From Caproiciproducens galactitolivorans (GTDB lineage Bacteria; Bacillota; Clostridia; Oscillospirales; Acutalibacteraceae), in the NCBI RefSeq assembly GCF_026672255.1, contig NZ_JAPOHA010000002.1:224553-288552 (forward strand): a stretch of 64,000 bases of DNA, in the 5' to 3' direction. Below the pieces are notes generated by a model, which made no database searches, had not been told where the DNA came from, and saw only the letters and a list, made by a program, of their open reading frames with translations. Every line of letters begins with the position of its first letter. Within the stretch, counting starts at the first letter, position 1. The position numbers and the translations under genes are program-made. Below are positions 18,477 to 26,580 of the stretch, one piece after another.

Positions 18477-19655
18477 ATGGCAAACGAGCTTACTCTAAAA
18501 TACGGATGTAATCCAAATCAGAAGCCGTCGCGCATCTATATGAAAGACGGCGGAGATCTGCCGGTACAGGTTTTAAACGGCAGACCGGGATATATCAATT
18601 TTCTGGACGCTTTCAACAGCTGGCAGCTTGTAAAAGAGCTGAAAGCGGCGACCGGCCTTCCGGCGGCGGCTTCCTTTAAGCATGTCAGCCCGGCGGGCGC
18701 CGCGGTTGCAACCGAGCTTTCGGATACCTTAAAGAAAATTTATTTTGTAGACGACCTTGAACTGTCCCCATTAGCCAGCGCTTACGCTATGGCGAGGGGA
18801 ACGGACAGAATGTCTTCCTACGGCGACTGGATTGCCCTTTCCGACCCCTGCGACAAACAGACGGCTGCCCTGATTGCACGCGAGGTTTCCGACGGCATTA
18901 TCGCGCCGGGCTATTCGGAGGAAGCGCTGGAAATCCTCAAATCCAAACGCAAGGGCGGTTACAACGTCGTTGCGATCGACCCGAATTATCAGCCGGACCC
19001 GATTGAACGCAAGGACGTATTCGGAATCACCTTTGAGCAGGGCAGAAATGAAATCAAAATTGACGGCGAAATGCTGGAAAATATCGTTACCAACAATAAA
19101 AATATCCCGGAAAGCGCAAAACGCGATTTGCTGATTTCCCTGATCACGCTGAAATACACACAGTCGAATTCCGTCTGCTATGCCAAGGGCGGGCAGGTGA
19201 TCGGCGTAGGCGCCGGACAGCAGTCCAGAATCCACTGCACACGTTTGGCAGGCAATAAAGCGGATACCTGGTTCTTACGCCAGCACCCGAAGGTGCTCGG
19301 TTTGAAGTTCAAGGAAGGCATCCGCCGTCCGGACCGTGACAATACCATTGACGTTTATATTTCCGACGAATATAGGGACGTACTGGCGGAGGGCACGTGG
19401 CAGAACCTGTTCGCGGAAAAACCGGAACCGCTTACCCGCGAGGAAAAACGCGCGTGGCTCGATACCCTTACGGATGTCGCGCTTGGTTCGGATGCCTTTT
19501 TCCCGTTCGGCGACAACATTGAGCGCGCGCACAAGACAGGCGTGAAATACATCGCACAGCCGGGCGGTTCCATTCGGGATGATAACGTAATCGACACCTG
19601 CAATAAATACGATATCGCCATGGCGTTCACCGGCATAAGATTATTCCACCATTAA
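18477..19655 (+). CDS. AICAR formyltransferase (PurH transformylase domain only)
   Basis: This 392-residue protein matches the AICAR transformylase part of PurH (KYGCNPNQKPS, SFKHVSPAGAAVA, GVGAGQQSRIHC, PGGSIRDDNVID). It lacks the roughly 200-residue N-terminal cyclohydrolase domain of a normal 510-530 residue PurH. It would formylate AICAR to FAICAR. TTTAGGAGG lies before the ATG. With the PurO-like gene just upstream, the pair replaces bifunctional PurH; stand-alone forms are sometimes called PurV. Confidence 0.9.
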   Translation: MANELTLKYGCNPNQKPSRIYMKDGGDLPVQVLNGRPGYINFLDAFNSWQLVKELKAATGLPAAASFKHVSPAGAAVATELSDTLKKIYFVDDLELSPLASAYAMARGTDRMSSYGDWIALSDPCDKQTAALIAREVSDGIIAPGYSEEALEILKSKRKGGYNVVAIDPNYQPDPIERKDVFGITFEQGRNEIKIDGEMLENIVTNNKNIPESAKRDLLISLITLKYTQSNSVCYAKGGQVIGVGAGQQSRIHCTRLAGNKADTWFLRQHPKVLGLKFKEGIRRPDRDNTIDVYISDEYRDVLAEGTWQNLFAEKPEPLTREEKRAWLDTLTDVALGSDAFFPFGDNIERAHKTGVKYIAQPGGSIRDDNVIDTCNKYDIAMAFTGIRLFHH

Positions 19656-19689
19656 TCAGCCATAAATAAAACGGATTGAGGCGAAAGCG

Positions 19690-20949
19690 ATGAAGATATT
19701 GGTAATCGGCGGGGGAGGCCGGGAGCACGCGATCATCCGCAAGCTGAAGGAAAGCCCCAGAGTAACGGAAATCTGCTGCGCCCCCGGAAACGGCGGAATC
19801 TCCCGGGACGCCGTCTGCGTGGACATTCCCGTAACAGATATCGACGGAATTGTAACGTTTTCCCGGAACAAGAAAATGGACATGGTTTTTGTTGCCCCGG
19901 ACGATCCGCTTGCCGCCGGAATGGTGGATGCACTGGAAGAGGCCGGAATCCGCGCGTTCGGGCCGCGCTCCAATGCCGCGATGATCGAAAGCAGCAAGGT
20001 GTTTTCCAAGGATTTAATGAAGCGGTATCACATCCCTACCGCGAACTATGAAGTATTCAGCGATTCGGGCAAAGCATTGGAATATATCCAGAAGAACGGC
20101 CAATACCCGATTGTGATTAAGGCCGACGGCCTCGCCCTCGGCAAAGGCGTGATTATCGCCGCCGATTACAGGGAAGCGGAGGATGCCGTAAAATCCATTA
20201 TGGAGGACAAGGTATTCGGCGCTTCCGGAAATCAGATCGTCATTGAGGAGTTTATCACGGGGCCGGAGGTTTCTGTTTTGGCTTTCACGGATGGGAAATG
20301 CGTAAAGCCGATGGCATCTTCGAAGGATCACAAGCGTGCCCTTGACAACGACAAGGGGCTAAATACCGGGGGGATGGGAACGATCAGCCCGAATCCCTAT
20401 TATACCGAAGAGACAGCCGGGCTTTGCATGGATACGATCTTTCTTCCGACAATCAAAGCGATGAACGCGGAAGAAAGAACGTTCAAGGGCTGCCTGTATT
20501 TTGGCCTGATGCTGACGAAAGACGGGCCGAAGGTGATTGAATACAATTGCCGTTTCGGTGATCCGGAAACACAGGTTGTGCTGCCGCGTTTGAAAACAGA
20601 TCTTGTCGATATTCTTGACGCCGTAATCGACGGCCGTCTGGAAGACCAGCCGATCGAGTGGAGCGGCGAAGCCTGCGCCTGTGTGGTGATGGCTTCCGGC
20701 GGGTATCCGGGGAAATACGCCAAAGGCATGGAAATAACCGGACTGGACGAGAACGGCCAAGTAGCGGGCGCCACAGTGTACCATGCGGGCACGTCTTACA
20801 AGGACGGTAAATTCTATACCAGCGGCGGGCGTGTGCTCGGCGTTACCTCTTTGGGGAAATCGCTGGAGGAAGCGCTCGGGAAAGCATATGCGGCAGTGGA
20901 TAAAATTCATTTTGAAGGCGCGCATTTCCGGCACGATATCGGCAAATAA
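19690..20949 (+). CDS. purD: Phosphoribosylamine-glycine ligase PurD
   Basis: This 419-residue ATP-grasp ligase opens with ILVIGGGGREHAI and contains KADGLALGKGVI, EEFITGPEVSVLAFTDG and YNCRFGDPETQ. It joins phosphoribosylamine and glycine to give GAR. It is the last gene of the pur run and ends at a terminator. purF, purL, purC, purB and purK are not in the window. Confidence 0.97.
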   Translation: MKILVIGGGGREHAIIRKLKESPRVTEICCAPGNGGISRDAVCVDIPVTDIDGIVTFSRNKKMDMVFVAPDDPLAAGMVDALEEAGIRAFGPRSNAAMIESSKVFSKDLMKRYHIPTANYEVFSDSGKALEYIQKNGQYPIVIKADGLALGKGVIIAADYREAEDAVKSIMEDKVFGASGNQIVIEEFITGPEVSVLAFTDGKCVKPMASSKDHKRALDNDKGLNTGGMGTISPNPYYTEETAGLCMDTIFLPTIKAMNAEERTFKGCLYFGLMLTKDGPKVIEYNCRFGDPETQVVLPRLKTDLVDILDAVIDGRLEDQPIEWSGEACACVVMASGGYPGKYAKGMEITGLDENGQVAGATVYHAGTSYKDGKFYTSGGRVLGVTSLGKSLEEALGKAYAAVDKIHFEGAHFRHDIGK

Positions 20950-20960
20950 AAGTACATAAA

Positions 20961-20995
20961 AAAGGCGGTACGGTTCCATTCCGTATCGCCTTTTA
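20961..20995. terminator. Bidirectional terminator between purD and the convergent gene
   Basis: AAAGGCGGTACGG pairs with CCGTATCGCCTTT through one wobble, with a TTCCATT loop. A-tract and T-tract flank it, so it can serve both the pur operon and the minus-strand gene ending at 21007. Confidence 0.85.
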
Positions 20996-21006
20996 TTCTG
21001 TTGTTT

Positions 21007-21306
21007 TTATTCCGCCAGAGCCCTTGTAAGCCAGGCATCCGCAATATCCATTGCCAGGTAAAGTCCTTCTTTTTCGCTGGATTTTACAATCTGTTTCCGT
21101 GCGCGGATGTTCTGGTCGGTATACATCAATTGGATGGTTACCTTATCGGCAACCTCAATGTCCTTCACTTTCTTTTTGCTTTTGATTTCAAGCCGGACAA
21201 CATATTTATCTTTCATGCTTCCGTAATAAATCACATCACCGCAGCGCACCAGCGGTTTGCCCTTATAGGTGGGGAACTGAGGTGTGCTCTCCTTCGCGTC
21301 ATTCAT
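21007..21306 (-). CDS. Conserved-type hypothetical protein
   Basis: This 99-residue soluble protein has no recognised motif, signal peptide or membrane segment. It contains a lysine-rich strand (EIKSKKKVKDIEVADKVTIQL) and an amphipathic C-terminal helix. GAAGGAGGAC lies directly before its ATG, which argues that it is real. It is the last gene of the pheS-pheT-ireB run. I do not recognise a family. Confidence 0.65.
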   Translation of the reverse strand: MNDAKESTPQFPTYKGKPLVRCGDVIYYGSMKDKYVVRLEIKSKKKVKDIEVADKVTIQLMYTDQNIRARKQIVKSSEKEGLYLAMDIADAWLTRALAE

Positions 21307-21362
21307 TCAAAAGTGTCCTCCTTCTGTTCAGTTCATAAGTGCTTCTGTAAAAGTGCTGTGAT

Positions 21363-21608
21363 TTACTCACCTAAATACGATTTTAATAATACTTGTAACA
21401 ACTCATCACGATCAATTCTGCGGATCAGGCTGCGCGCATTATTGTGTGTAGTAATATATGTGGGGTCCTCCGAAAGGATATAGCCGACGATCTGGCTGAT
21501 GGGATTGTATCCCTTTTCTTTCAAAGCATCATACACCAGGGTGAGTGTTTTTTTAATATCCTCTTCACGGTCGTTTCCGAGTGAAAAGGTCATTGTTTTA
21601 TCAAGCAT
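21363..21608 (-). CDS. IreB-family regulatory phosphoprotein (YrzL/UPF0297)
   Basis: This 81-residue protein begins [13 protein letters not shown] and matches the IreB/UPF0297 family ([38 protein letters not shown]). IreB is a substrate of the PASTA kinase/phosphatase pair in Enterococcus and affects cephalosporin resistance; the threonines near residues 5 and 7 correspond to its phosphorylated region. The start is set by CGGAGGTG upstream, while a 17-residue extension has no ribosome site. The usual neighbours alaS, ruvX and yrzB are absent. Confidence 0.88.
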   Translation of the reverse strand: MLDKTMTFSLGNDREEDIKKTLTLVYDALKEKGYNPISQIVGYILSEDPTYITTHNNARSLIRRIDRDELLQVLLKSYLGE

Positions 21609-21681
21609 TGGAAACACCTCCGATAATGTCATCATACAACATACATACAATAATTTCAAGAACTATTTTATGAACAGATGT

Positions 21682-24060
21682 TTATGAACGTAAATTTGCA
21701 CCCACTTTTTCAAGCTCTTTTATCGTTTTTTTAATGATTCCGCTTACGCGGTCTTCGGTCAGCGTATCGTTCAAAGAACGCAGAACGATACTGAATGCAA
21801 CGCTCTTTTTGCCTGCTTCAATCTGCTCTCCCTTGTAAACGTCGAAGAGCTTGATGTTTTCAAGCAGGTTTCCCGCGCCGCGTACAATCGCCTTTTCAAG
21901 CGTTAAAACAGGAATGCTGTCGTCACAGATCAGCGCAAGGTCGCGGGTAACGGCCGGGAACTTCGGCAGCGGTACATACGTTTTTTCTGTTTTCGCGTAC
22001 TGGAACAGTAAGTCGACATCCAGCGTGAAGCAATAGATTCGTTCGTCTATCCCGTAATTTTCCGCAACCTTCGGATGAATTTCACCGATAACACCCAAAC
22101 GGTACCCGTCGATACGCAGCACGGCGCAGCGCCCGGGGTGGAAGCTTGCCTCCTCGGAAGAAGCTTCTATTTCATAATCATATACGCTCAGTCTTTCCAA
22201 AAGCTGCTCCGCCATACCCTTTGCGGTGAAGTAATCCGCTTGATTGCCGTACATTCCGGCAATCAGGTTTGTTTTTTCCGTTGGCAGTTCGTCTTCGGTC
22301 GTTGGAATATATTCACTGGCCAGCTCGAACAGGCACGCGTCCGCATTGCGGTTGTTATAGTTGCGGGAGAGCACTTCCAGCATGGAGGGAAGGGCGGTCG
22401 TGCGCATGATGCTGGAATCTTCGCCGAGCGGATTGGAGATGATCAGGGATTTCCGAAGCGGAGAATCGGCAGGCATGCGGATTTTATCGTAGTATTTGGG
22501 GCTGATAAAGGAATACGTCATAATTTCGCTGGCTCCGAGCGCCAGCATCGTGTCGTTGATAACGCGGTTGAATTTCTGGCGGGGAGAATATTTTCCCTGC
22601 GCGCCGCCGCTGAGGGACGTTCCGGGAATCTTGTTGTATCCGTAAAACCGGGCGATTTCCTCCGCGATATCCGCTTTATGCTCCAGATCGGGACGGAAGG
22701 TCGGAACCAGGATATCGTCTCCGTCAAATTCGCAGTCCAGTTTGGTCAAAATCGCTTTCATCTGGTCGGCGTTCAGATTCAGGTCGAGGAAACGGTTGAT
22801 CCAGTCAACATCCAGACGGATTCTTCTGCGTTCGCTGCTGGAATGATTATCAAGAATCACATCGTCCAGAACGTCGCCCGCGTCCAGTAATTCGACCAGC
22901 TCGCACGCACGCTCGAGAGCGGGCAGGCAGTTGTTCGGGTCAAGGCCCTTTTCATAACGGGAGGAAGCGTCTGTGCGCATACCCTGGTCTCTGGCGGTCG
23001 TACGCACGGAGGCCCCGTTAAAGCAGGCGGATTCAAAAACGATGGCGGTTGTGTCGTCCATAATTCCGCTGTATTCGCCGCCCATTACGCCGGCTATGGC
23101 AATCGGTTTTCTGGCGTCCGCGATCACAAGGTTTTTCGAGGTGAGCTTGCGTTCAACGCCGTCCAGCGTGGTGATGCTTTCGCCGTCTTTTGCGCGGCGC
23201 ACACGGATTTTGCCTTCGTCGATGAAACGGATATCGAAGGAGTGCATCGGCTGGCCGTATTCCAGCATAACGTAATTCGTAATATCAACGATATTGTTGA
23301 TCGGGCGCACGCCCATGGCGCGAAGGCGCTCGCGCATCCAGCGCGGCGACGGCTTTACACGCACGTTTTTTACAACACGCGCGGAATAAATGGGGCATAG
23401 ATCGGTGTCTTCGACTTTTACGTCAAGCAGCTCCTTACAGGAGCCGTTTCCCGCTTTCACCACGGGCTTATGCAGGTTGAGCGGCTTGTCGAAAGTAGCG
23501 GCGGCTTCCCGTGCAAGCCCAATGACGGAGAAGCAGTCCGGCCGGTTCGAGGTGATTTCAAATTCGACCTTTGTGTCGTTGAAGCCGAGCGCCTCGCAGA
23601 TCGGCTGCCCAAGCTGGCAGTCTTCCTGTAAAACAAAGATACCGTCTTCAATGGCGTAAGGAAAATCGTGTTTTGTCAGTTCCAGCTCGCCGAGCGAGCA
23701 AAGCATACCGTTGCTTTCCACGCCGCGCAGCTTGCCCTTTTTGATCTTTTTGCCCCCCGGGAGAGAGGAGTTGTTCATGGCGACAGGAACAACGTCGCCG
23801 ACTTTTAAATTCTGTGCGCCGGTAACGATCTGGACCGGTTCGCCCGAACCGACAGCAATCTGCGTAATCCATAAATGATCGGAATCCGGATGCTTATCCA
23901 GAGAAAGCACCTTGCCGGCAATTACATTCTCAATTTCGCTGCCTTCAACTTCCCAGCCCTCCACTTTGGAACCGCTCATCGTCATCGCCTCGGTGAAATC
24001 CCGAATCGGCATTTCATCCAGCGTTACAAATTCTTTTAACCATCTCATAGAAAGATTCAT
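21682..24060 (-). CDS. pheT: Phenylalanine-tRNA ligase beta subunit
   Basis: This 792-residue subunit has an N-terminal EMAP-II-like tRNA-binding domain (about 40-150, VIAGKVLSLDKHPDSDHLW), B3/B4 editing and B5 domains, and a C-terminal anticodon-binding ferredoxin-like domain (LPKFPAVTRDLALICDD). With PheS it forms the heterotetramer that charges tRNA-Phe. It starts 14 bases after pheS, with an AAGGGGG ribosome site, and falls under the T-box. Confidence 0.98.
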   Translation of the reverse strand: MNLSMRWLKEFVTLDEMPIRDFTEAMTMSGSKVEGWEVEGSEIENVIAGKVLSLDKHPDSDHLWITQIAVGSGEPVQIVTGAQNLKVGDVVPVAMNNSSLPGGKKIKKGKLRGVESNGMLCSLGELELTKHDFPYAIEDGIFVLQEDCQLGQPICEALGFNDTKVEFEITSNRPDCFSVIGLAREAAATFDKPLNLHKPVVKAGNGSCKELLDVKVEDTDLCPIYSARVVKNVRVKPSPRWMRERLRAMGVRPINNIVDITNYVMLEYGQPMHSFDIRFIDEGKIRVRRAKDGESITTLDGVERKLTSKNLVIADARKPIAIAGVMGGEYSGIMDDTTAIVFESACFNGASVRTTARDQGMRTDASSRYEKGLDPNNCLPALERACELVELLDAGDVLDDVILDNHSSSERRRIRLDVDWINRFLDLNLNADQMKAILTKLDCEFDGDDILVPTFRPDLEHKADIAEEIARFYGYNKIPGTSLSGGAQGKYSPRQKFNRVINDTMLALGASEIMTYSFISPKYYDKIRMPADSPLRKSLIISNPLGEDSSIMRTTALPSMLEVLSRNYNNRNADACLFELASEYIPTTEDELPTEKTNLIAGMYGNQADYFTAKGMAEQLLERLSVYDYEIEASSEEASFHPGRCAVLRIDGYRLGVIGEIHPKVAENYGIDERIYCFTLDVDLLFQYAKTEKTYVPLPKFPAVTRDLALICDDSIPVLTLEKAIVRGAGNLLENIKLFDVYKGEQIEAGKKSVAFSIVLRSLNDTLTEDRVSGIIKKTIKELEKVGANLRS

Positions 24061-24074
24061 TGTTCCGAACCCCC

Positions 24075-25094
24075 TTAAAATTGCTTCAGGAAACGTACGT
24101 CGTTTTCATAGAACAGGCGTAAATCGTCAATATTGTATTTCCGCATGACCACGCGCTCAAGGCCCATTCCGAGCGCAAAGCCGCTGTAGACCTCCGGGTC
24201 AATGCCGCAGTTGGAAAGAACTTTCGGGTGCACCATGCCGCAGCCGAGAATTTCGATCCAGCCCTCGCCCTTGCAAAGTCGGCAGCCTTCTCCGTGGCAG
24301 TTGAAGCACTGCACGTCCACTTCGGCGGACGGCTCGGTAAACGGGAAGTGGTGCGGGCGGAAGCGTACAACGGAATCTTCTCCGTACATCCGCTTAACGA
24401 AAGTCTCAAGGGTGCCTTTCAAATCCGCAAAGGTAATCCCTTTGTCAACGACCAGTCCTTCAATCTGATGGAAGACAGGGGAATGGGTGGCGTCCACTGC
24501 GTCGGAACGGTAGACTCTTCCGGGCGAGATAATACGGATCGGCGGCTTTTGTTTCTCCATCACGCGAACCTGAACCGGGGAGGTTTGTGTGCGGAGCAGA
24601 ATTTTGTCATTGATATAGAAGGTGTCCTGCGTATCGCGCGCCGGGTGGTCTTTCGGAATATTCAGCGCTTCGAAGTTATAGTAATCGTATTCCACTTCCG
24701 GGCCTTCTACAATTTCAAAGCCCATGCCGACAAAGATTTCCTTAATGGCGTCGAGTTCAATGCTCAAGGGATGCTTTGCGCCGAGTTCGCGGCGGGTTCC
24801 CGGCAGGGTGACGTCGATTTTTTCCTTTTCCAGCCTTTTCTGCATTTCCTCTTCTTTTATTTCGGTCGCGCGTTTTACTAAGTCTTCCTCTATAAAAGAA
24901 CGGATTTCGTTGGCCAGCTGCCCGATCTTCGGACGTTCATCCGCCGAAAGGCCGCCCATTTGTTTTAAAATGGAGGTAAGTTCTCCTTTTTTTCCAAGAT
25001 ATTTGATTCGCAGATTTTCCAGTACCTGCTGCCCTTTTGCTTCTTCCAATTCACGCCTCGCTCTGTCGCGAATTGCCTCAAGCTCCTGCTTCAT
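24075..25094 (-). CDS. pheS: Phenylalanine-tRNA ligase alpha subunit
   Basis: This 339-residue class II catalytic subunit has an N-terminal coiled coil (residues 1-90). Motif 2 and 3 sections include [33 protein letters not shown] and [16 protein letters not shown]. It catalyses attachment of phenylalanine to its tRNA. The cysteines in [16 protein letters not shown] lie in the catalytic domain, as in other clostridial PheS. AAAGGAAG precedes the ATG, and a T-box leader lies directly upstream. Confidence 0.98.
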   Translation of the reverse strand: MKQELEAIRDRARRELEEAKGQQVLENLRIKYLGKKGELTSILKQMGGLSADERPKIGQLANEIRSFIEEDLVKRATEIKEEEMQKRLEKEKIDVTLPGTRRELGAKHPLSIELDAIKEIFVGMGFEIVEGPEVEYDYYNFEALNIPKDHPARDTQDTFYINDKILLRTQTSPVQVRVMEKQKPPIRIISPGRVYRSDAVDATHSPVFHQIEGLVVDKGITFADLKGTLETFVKRMYGEDSVVRFRPHHFPFTEPSAEVDVQCFNCHGEGCRLCKGEGWIEILGCGMVHPKVLSNCGIDPEVYSGFALGMGLERVVMRKYNIDDLRLFYENDVRFLKQF

Positions 25095-25122
25095 AGCAAA
25101 ATCTTCCTTTCAGATTAGAAAT

Positions 25123-25345
25123 AAAAAACGCCCTCGCCCCGAAAGGGACGAAGACGAAAACTCCGTGGTACCACCCTAATTGATTCTTTATGGGGCCTTT
25201 AACGGTGCCTGCCGTCGCAGCCTACTGCAATTTCAGCTGTGCCACTCCGAAGGGAACTTCACTGTTTTCACTTGCAGGCACGCTTTCAGCCGGGACGCGC
25301 CCTCTCTTGGCAAGCAGGGTAAACGGTTACTTCCTTCATCATTGT
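25123..25345 (-). promoter_or_regulatory. T-box leader of pheST (Phe specifier)
   Basis: Read on the minus strand the leader has an AGAGAGGG stem I element, a specifier loop with the TTC phenylalanine codon (complement of 25254-25256) in context GAAGTTCCC, and the T-box core AGGGTGGTACCACGGAG (25161-25177). A terminator hairpin at about 25129-25157 follows, with the U-run at 25123-25128. Uncharged tRNA-Phe should pair with the specifier and the T-box and prevent termination. Confidence 0.95.
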
Positions 25346-25358
25346 GTTAATAATAAAT

Positions 25359-25387
25359 AATATAGCACCTTCCTGCGGCAATTGCAA
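25359..25387 (-). promoter_or_regulatory. Sigma-A promoter of the pheST operon
   Basis: On the minus strand TTGCAA (25382-25387) and TATATT (25359-25364) are 17 bases apart, directly upstream of the T-box leader. Confidence 0.7.
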
Positions 25388-25398
25388 GCATAACCTGA

Positions 25399-26391
25399 TC
25401 ATTCCGGGCAAGGCCCCGTGGAATCCCGGATAATCAGTTCCGGTTTCAGCAGCAACTTGCTGATGCTGACGCCGCCGATCAGCTCCTCAAGCATGATAAA
25501 CGCGCTTTTTCCCAGAGCCACACGATCCTGGCGAATCGTTGTAAGCGTAGGGGAAAGGTGCCGGGCGATCGGAAGATCGTCAAAACCGGTTACGCTGACG
25601 TCCTTTGGAACCTGAACCCCCAGCCGTTTCAGCTCGTTAATCACGCCGGATGCGATCAAATCGCTGGCGCATACGATGGCTGTCGCGCCGTTACTGAGAA
25701 AGGTACCGACGTGATCCTTTGCACAGTCCGCTACGTAATATCCGTTGGCAATCAGGTTTGGATCCACTTTCAGCGAATACCGGTCCATTGCCTGAAGGAA
25801 CGCGAGACGGCGGTCGTTTGTCACCATACTGTTTTTCGAGCCGTTTAAAAGGGCGATTTTTTTATGCCCGTAGTCATATAAATGTTTGATTGCCATGTCG
25901 ATGCCGTTGTATCCGTCGGTGCCGACATAACCGACATGCCTGTTGGGATTGTAGTTGTCAAGCAGGACGGTCGCCACATTTGTTTTATCAAGCTGCCGGA
26001 TATAATCATCGTGAAGGGCAAAACCTAGAAGAAAGGCTCCGCAGAATCCGTTTTTCAGCATAAAAGTATCGTATTTTTCCTGTGTGAGCATATTCAGATT
26101 GGTAGGAATCACGGAAACTTCGCAATGGCGCCGGACCGCGCTGAGCTTAAAGCCGACGACGATTTCATATCCGAACTGATCAATATTTTCGTATTCCATA
26201 TTTTCGATTAAAATACAGACTTTGCGCTTGCCCAGCTTCTGTATCCTTTTCGAAGCGTAACCCATTTCTACAGCGGTATCCAGTACCATCTGGCGCATTT
26301 CTTCGCTGATATCCCCTGCGCCGTTAAGCCCTTTTGATACGGTGCTGATGGAGATTCCCAGTTTCTTTGCAATGTCTTTTATCGTGGCCAC
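25399..26391 (-). CDS. LacI-family transcriptional regulator
   Basis: This 330-residue repressor has the LacI helix-turn-helix and hinge (residues 1-55, IKDIAKKLGISISTVSKGLNG) and a periplasmic-binding-protein-like effector domain (VGTDGYNGIDMAIKHLYDYGHKKIALLNG, VTGFDDLPIARHLSPTLTTI). The GTG start follows AAGGGGT. It is divergent from malQ-glgP, so control of that operon by a sugar effector is the natural inference. Possible operator sequences lie in the shared promoter region. Confidence 0.92.
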   Translation of the reverse strand: MATIKDIAKKLGISISTVSKGLNGAGDISEEMRQMVLDTAVEMGYASKRIQKLGKRKVCILIENMEYENIDQFGYEIVVGFKLSAVRRHCEVSVIPTNLNMLTQEKYDTFMLKNGFCGAFLLGFALHDDYIRQLDKTNVATVLLDNYNPNRHVGYVGTDGYNGIDMAIKHLYDYGHKKIALLNGSKNSMVTNDRRLAFLQAMDRYSLKVDPNLIANGYYVADCAKDHVGTFLSNGATAIVCASDLIASGVINELKRLGVQVPKDVSVTGFDDLPIARHLSPTLTTIRQDRVALGKSAFIMLEELIGGVSISKLLLKPELIIRDSTGPCPE

Positions 26392-26425
26392 TGTAATACC
26401 CCTTTTTCTTAATCTTCCAATATGG

Positions 26426-26435
26426 AAATCGTTTT
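26426..26435. promoter_or_regulatory. Possible LacI-family operator near the regulator gene
   Basis: AAATCGTTTT is a perfect AAAnCGnTTT palindrome with the central CG typical of LacI/GalR operators. It lies 35 bases before the regulator start codon. A ten-base site can occur by chance. Confidence 0.35.
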
Positions 26436-26506
26436 ATTCATTTGAAATCATACAATAAAATTTTCAAAAATGAAACAGTTACAGCGAAATTTAAATAAAA
26501 ATGGAA

Positions 26507-26535
26507 TTGACATTGTTTATCCGCTTTGCTATTAT
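26507..26535 (+). promoter_or_regulatory. Sigma-A promoter of malQ-glgP
   Basis: TTGACA at 26507-26512 and TATTAT at 26530-26535 are 17 bases apart. The expected start point is followed at once by a tandem 10-bp repeat. Confidence 0.75.
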
Positions 26536-26543
26536 TATGTCAT

Positions 26544-26563
26544 AATTTTCGTAAATTTTCGTA
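26544..26563 (+). repeat. Tandem 10-bp repeat downstream of the malQ promoter
   Basis: AATTTTCGTA occurs twice in direct succession (26544-26553, 26554-26563). The junction contains CGTAAATTTTCG, a CGnAAATTTnCG near-palindrome. One-turn spacing and position just after the -10 box make a repressor site plausible. Confidence 0.45.
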
Positions 26564-26580
26564 ATGAGGGGCTGATATCC

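Noticed and set aside
22075-22890. Long open frame opposite pheT, and similar ones opposite the methyltransferase, tsf, the amidohydrolase and the stomatin gene
   Set aside because: They mirror clear genes, carry no domain or ribosome site, and arise from codon bias on the other strand.
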